Assembly: GCA_036675345.1 (NCBI GenBank)
Contig: JAKFFE010000019.1
Coordinates: forward strand, 248,001 to 312,000
Direction of reading: 5' to 3'
Length of the DNA stretch: 64,000 nt
DNA from: JALYOC01 sp036675345
GTDB lineage: Bacteria > Myxococcota > Myxococcia > Myxococcales > Myxococcaceae
Below the pieces are notes generated by a model. It saw nothing but the letters and a program-made list of their open reading frames with translations. It had not been told where the DNA came from and did no database searches. A program made the position numbers and the translations under genes. This document shows, one piece after another, positions 57,739 to 64,000 of the stretch. Positions within the stretch are counted from its first letter, which is position 1. Each line of letters begins with the position of its first letter.

Positions 57739-59580
57739 TCAGCTGCCCGCGGACTCCCGGGCGCGGACCGCGGCGCCCACCGCCCGTAGCAGCTGGTGGG
57801 GATCGAACGGGCGCGGACACAGGGGGGTGGAGGCCTCCGCCCAGGGCGGCAACCGGGCGCCGGTGACGATCAGCGAGATCGGAGGGGCACCCACCCAGCC
57901 GAGGAGAGCATCCCGCAGGACCTCCGCCGGGCGCTCCTGGAGGGTGGCGCTGGCCAACACCACGTCCACGTCGATCTGCGCCAGCCGGGCCAGGGCGTCC
58001 ACCGCGTCCCGGGCCTCCAGCACATCAAAGCCGGCCAGCCCCAGGGTGTCCCCGGCGGAGGCGCGGAGGGCAGGATCCTCGTCCACCACCAGCACCCGTC
58101 GGCGCAGGGCGGCGGTCTCCGACTCGGAGAGCAGCGGCAGCCGGGCGATGAAGGTGGAGCCGGTCCCCTCCTCGCTTTTGACCTGCAGGCGGCCGTGGTG
58201 CAGCTCCAGCACCGATCGGCAGATGAACAGCCCCAGGCCCAGCCCGCCGAAGTTGCGGGCCGAGGAGTTCTTGGCCCGGTAGAAGCGTTCAAAGACCCGC
58301 TCCTGATCCGACACCGGGATGCCGATCCCCTGATCCTGCACCTCGATCCGCGCCTGCCCGTCCTCCGCGGTCACCCCCACCTGCACCGTGGACTCCAGCG
58401 GGCTGTACTTGAGCGCGTTCTCGATCAGGTTTTGCAGCACCTGGGAGATCCGCTCCCGGTCCCCCAGCACCTGGAGCCGCCCTTCCGGAAGCTTCAGGTC
58501 GATGGTCCGCTCGCCGTGGCCACGGAACTCCTCCACCACCTCCTGCACCACCCGCGACAGCTCGAACGGGCTGCGGTCCAGGGTCAGCCGACCGCGGTCC
58601 ACCCGGGTGGCGTCCAGCAGATCGGTGACCAGCCCCGCCAGCCGGTCCACCTGTCGCTTGCACTTGAGCACCGGCGCCAGGTCCATCGGCTGGCCCTGCC
58701 CCACCCGCCGCTCGATGGCGTGCAGCCCCATCTTCAGGGCGGTGAGCGGGGTCTTCAGCTCGTGGGAGGCGATGGACATGAAGTCCTCGCGGATCTGCAG
58801 CGCGGCCTGGGCCTCGTGGTACAGCCGCCCGTTCTCCACCGCCACCGCCAGGTGCCCGGCCGCCGAGGACCACAGGTCCAGTTCGCGGAGCCCGAAGCCG
58901 GCGCCCTGGGGCTTGAACAGCACCAGCACCCCCAGCGGGCGCCGCTGGGCCATCACCGGAATCGCCGCGAACAGCACCCCGGCCGAGACCCCGATCTGCG
59001 GCTGGCCGGAGGCCATGGCCATCAGCACCGAGTCGTGGCGGTCCAGACCCAGCTCGGCGGAGGGAGGTTCGGCGGTGAGGGTGGAGGTGGCCACCCGGCG
59101 CAGGCCGCCGGGCGGATCGGGCCGGCGCAGGAACACCTCCGCCCGCGCCAGCTGGGTGGAGCGGACCATGGACACCGCCGCCGCCGCGCAGGCCGCGTCC
59201 ACGTCCAGGGTCTCGCCCACCGCGCGGGAGATCTCCTGCAGGGCCTGGGCGAAGAGGTCCTGCTCCTCCTCGTCCACCTCCGGCTCCACGGCGATCAGCA
59301 TCCCCTCCGCGGAAGGGTGGAGGGTGAGCCGGACCCGGACCAGCGAGGAGGTCACCGCGGTCAGCCGGCTGGCCTGGCGTTCTGCCAGCTTGCGGAGAAG
59401 CTCTTCGTGCGCCGGCCCGGGAGCGAAGGCCTCCTCCACCGTGGCTCCGGGGCGCAGGGAGAACCCCATCCGCTGCTCGAAGCCGGGGCTTTGCCAGCAC
59501 ACCCTCCCCTGGGCATCCAGGCGCGCGAAGGCCTGCGGCACGCAGGCGAGGAGTTCATCGAGGGGGGGCGGGGACTGCAT
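57739..59580 (-). CDS. GAF-type sensor histidine kinase with degenerate C-terminal receiver
   Basis: 613 residues. A PAS-like N-terminus (LDELLACVPQAFARLD), a GAF domain (about 125-265), the phospho-His in SIASHELKTPLTAL, N box NLIENALKY, DQGIGIPVSD, VFERFYRA and GGLGLGLFIC. The receiver starts VLVVDEDPALR but the phosphoacceptor position reads VVLASATL (no Asp) and the Lys motif reads PRPFDP (Arg for Lys), so it cannot be phosphorylated normally. The ATG at 59580 begins MQSPPPLDELL. Soluble. Confidence 0.92.
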   Translation of the reverse strand: MQSPPPLDELLACVPQAFARLDAQGRVCWQSPGFEQRMGFSLRPGATVEEAFAPGPAHEELLRKLAERQASRLTAVTSSLVRVRLTLHPSAEGMLIAVEPEVDEEEQDLFAQALQEISRAVGETLDVDAACAAAAVSMVRSTQLARAEVFLRRPDPPGGLRRVATSTLTAEPPSAELGLDRHDSVLMAMASGQPQIGVSAGVLFAAIPVMAQRRPLGVLVLFKPQGAGFGLRELDLWSSAAGHLAVAVENGRLYHEAQAALQIREDFMSIASHELKTPLTALKMGLHAIERRVGQGQPMDLAPVLKCKRQVDRLAGLVTDLLDATRVDRGRLTLDRSPFELSRVVQEVVEEFRGHGERTIDLKLPEGRLQVLGDRERISQVLQNLIENALKYSPLESTVQVGVTAEDGQARIEVQDQGIGIPVSDQERVFERFYRAKNSSARNFGGLGLGLFICRSVLELHHGRLQVKSEEGTGSTFIARLPLLSESETAALRRRVLVVDEDPALRASAGDTLGLAGFDVLEARDAVDALARLAQIDVDVVLASATLQERPAEVLRDALLGWVGAPPISLIVTGARLPPWAEASTPLCPRPFDPHQLLRAVGAAVRARESAGS

Positions 59581-59720
59581 GGCGGGGGACCCGGTTGGGG
59601 CTCCTCGGGATGTAGGCACCCACCCTCCGGCCCGACAACCCGCCCTCCCTTCAGGCCGTCGAGTTCCGGGCACCAACTGAAACGTGTGTCAGGAACCCAA
59701 CGGCGGTAATAAGCCGCGCC

Positions 59721-60116
59721 ATGTCATCCCAGCCTGCCAAGGGGCTTGAGACCTTCAAGAACCCCGCCCCCGAGCGCGACTATCAGATCGCGTTCGATTG
59801 CCCCGAGTTCACCTGCGTCTGCCCGAAGACCGGTCAGCCGGACTTTGCCCACTTCGAGATCCGGTATGTGCCGGATCAGCTGTGCGTGGAGCTCAAGAGC
59901 CTCAAGCTCTACCTGTGGTCCTTCCGCAACGAGGGTCACTTCCACGAGGCGGTCACCAACCAGATCCTCAATGATCTGGTGAAGGCGGTCTCCCCCCGGT
60001 CGATGACCGTGGTGGGCGACTTCTTCGTCCGCGGTGGGATCGGGACCGTGGTCACCGCCAGCCATGAGAAGACTTCGGCGTCTTCGAAGGGCAAGAAGCG
60101 CAGCACCAAGCGGTAG
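59721..60116 (+). CDS. queF: NADPH-dependent 7-cyano-7-deazaguanine reductase, QueF type I
   Basis: 131 residues. The catalytic Cys in CPEFTCVCPKTGQPDFA and the QueF motif ELKSLKLYLWSFRNEGHFHE are clear. QueF reduces preQ0 to preQ1 in queuosine biosynthesis. The length fits the unimodular type I form. The Lys/Ser-rich C-terminus (EKTSASSKGKKRSTKR) extends beyond the core fold. No other queuosine genes are adjacent; the QueC-like gene at 0.4-1.8 kb belongs to the Qat system and is not a biosynthetic partner. Confidence 0.96.
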   Translation: MSSQPAKGLETFKNPAPERDYQIAFDCPEFTCVCPKTGQPDFAHFEIRYVPDQLCVELKSLKLYLWSFRNEGHFHEAVTNQILNDLVKAVSPRSMTVVGDFFVRGGIGTVVTASHEKTSASSKGKKRSTKR

Positions 60117-60233
60117 TCACTGACCTTCGGGGACGAGCTCGTCGGCCTTCTTCTGGAGGTCCGCTTCGAGGTCGTCCGCCTTGTCCTGGATGCGATCCAG
60201 GGTGGCCTTGGGGTCTCCGGCCTCTGCTAGCGG
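60117..60233 (-). pseudogene. Out-of-frame C-terminal tail of the downstream-reading Ser/Thr kinase
   Basis: A 38-residue segment starting PLAEAGDPKATLDRIQD and ending ADELVPEGQ, in another frame of the same strand. It is charged, helical and uses the genome's preferred codons, unlike random read-through. If one base is restored near 60233, the kinase's LTLR would continue into this tail. The TGA at 60117-60119 abuts the queF stop convergently. Otherwise it is non-coding. Confidence 0.55.
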
Positions 60234-61309
60234 CGCAGGGTGAGCAGCAGCGGCAGCCAGTGCTGCTGGGTGAAGTAGAGCGCGGTGCCTCCGGCGGCCA
60301 GCGCGGCGGCGGCCCAGCCCATCCAGCCTCCCCGGTTGGACCCACCGGTGCTGAAGGTCTCGGCGAAGGAGAGCTCCTTGGCGTTGAGCCTTTCCTTGGC
60401 CTCGGTCTCGGTGATCCGGTTCCGGGAGCGCAGGAAGGCCACCATCAGGGCGCCGTGAGAGATGTTCACGTGGCGGGCCAGGAACAGCTCCAGGTCGCGC
60501 CGAAGCTCGGCGGCGTCGTCGTAGCGATCCTCCAGCTTCACCCGCATCGCCTTCTTCACGATCTTCTGCAGCGGCTTGGGGACGTGCGGGGCCACCTGGG
60601 CCAGGGGCGGGTACTTGCCGTCCCGGATGCGGGCGAACACCTCGCCGGCGGTGTTGCCCACGAACGGCCGCTGCGCGGTCAGGCACTCGTAGAGCACCAC
60701 CCCCAGGGAGAACATGTCGGTGCGCGGATCCAGCGGGTGGCCGGTGACCTGCTCCGGGGACATGTAGGAGGGGGTGCCGATGGCGATCCCCTCCTTGGTC
60801 AGCTGCTCCAGGCCCTCGTCCTTGGCGATGCCGAAGTCCATCAGCTTCACCTCGCCCGCCTTGTTGATCATGATGTTGGCGGGCTTGATGTCGCGGTGGA
60901 TGATCCGGGAGAAGTGCGCGTGGTCCAGCGCGCTGGCCACCCGGGCCCCGAGGATGGCGGTGGCGTCCGGCGGCAGCGGGCCGTCCTTGAGGATCGAGGC
61001 CAGGGTGGGCCCGTCCACGTACTCCATCACCATGAACAGGGACTCGTTCTTCTCCACCAGGTCGTAGAGGGTGACGATGTTCTGGTGCCGGAAGTTGGCC
61101 AGGGCCAGCGCCTCGCGACGGAAGCGGGACTGGGTCTCCTTGTCCCGCACCGACTCCGGGAGCAGCTCCTTGATCGCCACCTCGCGCTGGAGGTGTTCGT
61201 GGATCCCCCGGTAGACCTGCGCCATCCCCCCGCGCCCCAGCTCTCCCAGGACGCGATAGGCGCCAATCTTGCGGTGACGAATCGGTGCGCTTTCCTTCGG
61301 TGCGGCCAC
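60227..61309 (-). CDS. Ser/Thr protein kinase with C-terminal transmembrane segment
   Basis: 360 residues as read. The kinase domain (about 15-275) has LGRGGMAQVYRG, EVAIKELL, HRDIKPANI, DFGIAKDE and YMSPEQV. A juxtamembrane segment of about 45 residues precedes a TM segment (WMGWAAAALAAGGTALYF). The frame stops right after the TM, LLLTLRR, though a well-coded 38-residue tail follows in another frame (60117-60233), suggesting a one-base frameshift. The GTG start is chosen with AGG 8 bases upstream. Convergent with queF. Confidence 0.9.
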   Translation of the reverse strand: MAAPKESAPIRHRKIGAYRVLGELGRGGMAQVYRGIHEHLQREVAIKELLPESVRDKETQSRFRREALALANFRHQNIVTLYDLVEKNESLFMVMEYVDGPTLASILKDGPLPPDATAILGARVASALDHAHFSRIIHRDIKPANIMINKAGEVKLMDFGIAKDEGLEQLTKEGIAIGTPSYMSPEQVTGHPLDPRTDMFSLGVVLYECLTAQRPFVGNTAGEVFARIRDGKYPPLAQVAPHVPKPLQKIVKKAMRVKLEDRYDDAAELRRDLELFLARHVNISHGALMVAFLRSRNRITETEAKERLNAKELSFAETFSTGGSNRGGWMGWAAAALAAGGTALYFTQQHWLPLLLTLRR

Positions 61310-61399
61310 GGGCGGAACCTACCACGCCCGCCTTCCTGCCGGCGCGCCCTTGCGGAGGAAGGTTCGCCGCCAGCAAGGCGGCGTGCTATCGCCCCCGGC

Positions 61400-62158
61400 G
61401 TGGAGCTGGTTCGCCTCGAGCAGGTGGAGATTGGGTACCGGCAGCCGCTGCTGCCGCCCTTCGACTTTTCACTCTCCGCGGGCGACCACGTGGCGGTGCT
61501 GGGCCCCAACGGCGGGGGCAAGAGCACCCTGCTGCGCACCCTGGTCGGCCTGCTCCCTCCCCTGGGGGGACGGCGGGTGTTCCCGGGCGGGAAGGTGCAG
61601 GTGGGCTATGTGCCCCAGGCCCACCGGGCGGATCCGGCGTTCCCCCTCAACGCCCACCAGGTGGTCCTCCAGGGGCGCTACGGGCGGATTGGACTGGGCC
61701 GGTTCGCCTCCCGGAAGGACCACGACTTCGCCGACCGCCAGCTGGACCGGGTGGGCCTGGCCCGCCTGGCCGGGCAGCCGTTCCACAGCCTCTCCGGCGG
61801 CCAGCGCCAGCGGGTGTTGCTGGCCCGGGCCCTGGCCGGGGAACCGCAGCTGCTGGCCCTGGACGAGTTCACCTCCGAGCTGGACCCCGCCGCCTCCTCG
61901 GCGCTGCAGGCGGAGGTCTCGGCGCTGACCGCCACCACCGAGGTGGCGGTGCTGTTCGTCACCCACGAGATCGCCGCCGCCGCCGGCCATGCCCGGAAGG
62001 TGACCCTGATCGACTCCCGCCGCCGGATGATCGAGTGCGGGACCACCGAGGCCCTGCTGACTCCCCAGCGGCTCAGCGCGCTGTACGGGCAGCCGGTGCA
62101 CCTGGAACGCCGCGAGGGCCGGATCCTGGTCACGGTGGAGAGCGGGGCCGGGGGATGA
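61400..62158 (+). CDS. ABC transporter ATP-binding protein, Znu/Mnt type
   Basis: 252 residues. Walker A GPNGGGKST, the Q loop in VGYVPQAHR, signature LSGGQRQRVLLARAL, Walker B LLALDEFTSELD and the H loop FVTHE are all present. The segment between Q loop and signature resembles metal importers ZnuC and MntB. Overlaps the permease gene (ATGA). The GTG at 61400 is the first sensible start in the frame, which is open much further upstream without family match. The metal transported cannot be told. Confidence 0.88.
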   Translation: MELVRLEQVEIGYRQPLLPPFDFSLSAGDHVAVLGPNGGGKSTLLRTLVGLLPPLGGRRVFPGGKVQVGYVPQAHRADPAFPLNAHQVVLQGRYGRIGLGRFASRKDHDFADRQLDRVGLARLAGQPFHSLSGGQRQRVLLARALAGEPQLLALDEFTSELDPAASSALQAEVSALTATTEVAVLFVTHEIAAAAGHARKVTLIDSRRRMIECGTTEALLTPQRLSALYGQPVHLERREGRILVTVESGAGG

Positions 62159-63024
62159 GCGGGGAGATCTCCTTCGCCGAGTTCTGGGAGCTGTTCGGCC
62201 CGGCGGTGATCGCCGCGCTGCTCTCGTCGCTGGTGTGCGGCTACCTGGGCTTCTTCGTGGTGCTGCGCCGGGTGGCCTTCGTCTCCGCCGCCCTGGGCCA
62301 GGTCTCCGGGCTGGGGATCGCCCTGGGCTTCCTGCTGGGCGCGTCGCTGGGGATCGACCCCCACCAGCCCACCCCGCTGTACCTGGATCCGGTGGTGCTG
62401 GCGCTGGGGCTGACCGCGGCGGTGGCGGTGCTGATCGGCTACGCCTCGCGGGCCCAGCGGTCGCCCCCGGAGGCGATCATCGCCTTTGTGTATCTGGGGG
62501 CTACCTCGCTGGCGCTGATCGTGCTGGCCAGTCCGTTGATCGTGCAGGAGTCCCACGAGGTGGGGGACCTGCTCTTTGGCAGCGCGGTGGCGGTCCGGCC
62601 CGAACACCTGGCGGAGCTGGCGGTGGTCACCGTGCTGGTGCTGGGCTCCCAGGTGTTCCTCTACAAGGACCTGCTGCTGATCTCCTTTGATCGGGAGATG
62701 GCCCGCGCGCTGGGCCTGCCGGTGGCCCGGCTGGAGCTGGTGTTGAGCCTCTCCATCGGCCTGACGGTGGCGGTGGCCACCCGGGCAATCGGAGCGCTGC
62801 CGGTGTTCGGCTTCCTGGTCCTCCCGGCCGGGGCGGCGCTGTGGGTGGCCCGCTCCTCCGCCGCGGTGCTGGGGTGGTCGATGGTGGGCGCGGTGGTGGC
62901 CGGGGCGGGTGGCTTCTATCTCTCCTTCCTGCTGGCCTGGCCCACCGGTCCGATGATGGTGATGGTGGCCGCCTCCTACTGGCCACTGGCCGCCCTGGTG
63001 AGACTGGTCCGCGGTCGCGGTTGA
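62155..63024 (+). CDS. ABC transporter permease, ZnuB/metal type (ABC-3 family)
   Basis: 289 residues with about eight hydrophobic helices (for example ALLSSLVCGYLGFFVVLRRVAFVSAALGQ). The segment SFDREMARALGLPVARLEL and the SHEVGDLLFGSAVAV region are typical of ABC-3 metal permeases. Forms a coupled pair with the ATPase upstream. A substrate-binding protein (ZnuA type) is not adjacent in this window. Confidence 0.88.
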   Translation: MSGEISFAEFWELFGPAVIAALLSSLVCGYLGFFVVLRRVAFVSAALGQVSGLGIALGFLLGASLGIDPHQPTPLYLDPVVLALGLTAAVAVLIGYASRAQRSPPEAIIAFVYLGATSLALIVLASPLIVQESHEVGDLLFGSAVAVRPEHLAELAVVTVLVLGSQVFLYKDLLLISFDREMARALGLPVARLELVLSLSIGLTVAVATRAIGALPVFGFLVLPAGAALWVARSSAAVLGWSMVGAVVAGAGGFYLSFLLAWPTGPMMVMVAASYWPLAALVRLVRGRG

Positions 63025-63165
63025 CCGGCGGGTGGAGATGACCGGCTGACCCGCGGTCCGAAGGGACGTTGGCTGGCGTCGGATTGCGATCAGTTGTCGG
63101 TCCTCTCGCACTTGTGCCCAGCGCGCGGCGTCTCCACGTTGGCCTTGTCTGACGTGGAGGCCCCG

Positions 63166-63360
63166 ATGAACGCCGAGTGGTTGGATGTGATCCCCTGGAT
63201 TCTCGGAGCGGCTGCGGTGGGGCTCAGCTTCCTGGTGTTCCCCGGAGCCGCGCCGCTGGCCGCGCCGCTTCCCCAACCGGTGCCGCAAGGCTCGAACGTG
63301 GTGGACCTGGCCGAGTTCCGGGCCCGGCGCGCCCAAGGCGCCCAGCGCACCACCGTGTAG
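63166..63360 (+). CDS. Small membrane-anchored protein of unknown function
   Basis: About 64 residues. An N-terminal hydrophobic segment (VIPWILGAAAVGLSFLVFPG) is followed by a Pro-rich linker and a charged end (VVDLAEFRARRAQ). It may be an anchored peptide. An upstream in-frame ATG (63094) would extend it by 24 residues without a sensible reading. No family is recognised. Confidence 0.5.
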   Translation: MNAEWLDVIPWILGAAAVGLSFLVFPGAAPLAAPLPQPVPQGSNVVDLAEFRARRAQGAQRTTV

Positions 63361-63458
63361 GGGAGTCGTCCACCCGTGCCCGGGCGGGAGTCGGCCGGGC
63401 AACCGCTCCCCCCACGACCGCGGCTGCCGCGCCCGCTTCTCGCGCTAGCATCGGTCCC

Positions 63459-64000
63459 ATGTCCCGCCCGCTGCGAATCACCCTGATCGTCCTGCTGGCC
63501 CTCGTCACCGGCGCGCTGGGCGCGGGCGCCAGCTGGTATCTGCAGCAACGTCGCGCCGGGGTGCTGGCCGAAGGACCGGTGGTGATCGAACGGATGCGCG
63601 AGGTGGCCCGGCTGGAGACGCTGGAGGTCAGCCTCTACGAGATCGTCCAGTTCAAGCAGGACCCGAAGATCCGCGACTCCTTGATGGGCACCGCGCTGGA
63701 GATGGCCAAGGAGAAGTGGTTCCCGGAGCAGGGGAAGGCGATCGTCTTCGCCACCGCCCGCATCGGGCTGGACCTCTCCCGGTTGGACCGCGAGCACGTC
63801 CGGGTCCAGGGGGATCTGGTGGAGGTGATCCTGCCGCGCTTGCAGACCACGGTGGAGCTCAAGCCGGAGGAGACCCTGGTGGTGGACTCCAACCTGGACT
63901 CGCAGCAGACGATGCAGCTGCTGGAGGTGGCCAAGCGCCGCTTCGAAGCCAAGCTGAACCAGGACGCCCGACTGCAGGAGAAGGCCCGGGCCTCCAGCGA
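63459..64000 (+). CDS. DUF4230-like exported protein (3' end off window)
   Basis: The first 180 residues of a protein. The N-terminus MSRPLRITLIVLLALVTGALG is a TM anchor or signal. The following domain, with ERMREVARLETLEVSLYEIVQ and later LDLSRLDREHVRVQGDLVEVILPR, matches the pattern of DUF4230 proteins (anchored, extracytoplasmic, function unknown). The rest lies beyond the right edge. The ATG at 63459 has no strong ribosome site. Confidence 0.75.
   Translation, partial: MSRPLRITLIVLLALVTGALGAGASWYLQQRRAGVLAEGPVVIERMREVARLETLEVSLYEIVQFKQDPKIRDSLMGTALEMAKEKWFPEQGKAIVFATARIGLDLSRLDREHVRVQGDLVEVILPRLQTTVELKPEETLVVDSNLDSQQTMQLLEVAKRRFEAKLNQDARLQEKARASS

Overview
This 64 kb window comes from a GC-rich, GTG/TTG-start-tolerant bacterial chromosome. 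Its gene content is typical of Myxococcota (former deltaproteobacterial myxobacteria): Ser/Thr kinases, NtrC-type regulators, many soluble hybrid histidine kinases, a FIST protein and paralogous lipoproteins. The phylum assignment is inferred from gene content and composition, not from a marker gene.

Layout. (1) 1-6250 is a genomic island ending at a tRNA-Pro(CGG) gene. It carries a Qat anti-phage operon on the minus strand (qatA-qatB-qatC-qatD; qatD runs off the left edge), a divergent M41-like metallopeptidase, and a scar made of an IS3 OrfA remnant joined to the C-terminus of a tyrosine recombinase. Its base composition is visibly less GC-rich than the rest. (2) 6.5-13.2 kb: single-domain response regulator, rpe, a lipoprotein/histidine kinase/NtrC-regulator operon, and opposite it a sigma-54 promoter with upstream inverted repeats driving a small exported Ala/Pro-rich protein; then a GAF/HD-GYP protein. 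(3) 13.3-31.1 kb: mostly housekeeping and envelope genes (pyruvate kinase, ASCH protein with an H1-like tail, SprT-like protein, NFACT/RqcH, a histone-like peptide, GH1 glucosidase, DusB, S2P-type protease, desaturase, ECF sigma/anti-sigma pair, PAS-GAF kinase, a frame-disrupted two-domain cell-wall protein, Bcp peroxiredoxin). (4) 31.3-43 kb: a signalling locus with a receiver-HK-receiver hybrid kinase, a 2633-residue soluble kinase with 16 uniform 92-residue HAMP units and three receivers, then cheR, cheB and fxsA. (5) 43-64 kb: cNMP-binding protein, lipid kinase, FIST protein, TPR protein, an ssnA-like amidohydrolase followed by a peroxiredoxin whose peroxidatic position is an in-frame UGA with a downstream SECIS-like hairpin (a probable selenoprotein), a sugar-type ABC importer without its ATPase, three paralogous lipoproteins, two Ser/Thr kinases, a phospholipase D-type synthase, a YdjC deacetylase, a kinase with a degenerate receiver, queF, a Znu-like ABC pair and a partial DUF4230-like protein.

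How the genes work together. The clearest functional groups are the Qat defence operon in a tRNA-anchored island, the NtrC two-component system facing its probable sigma-54 target, the poly-HAMP kinase with CheR/CheB, and the selenium-linked pair ssnA-peroxiredoxin. No CRISPR array, rRNA or intact insertion sequence was found. Two genes (28.9-30.6 kb and 60.1-61.3 kb) appear split by single-base frameshifts, which may be real or sequencing errors.
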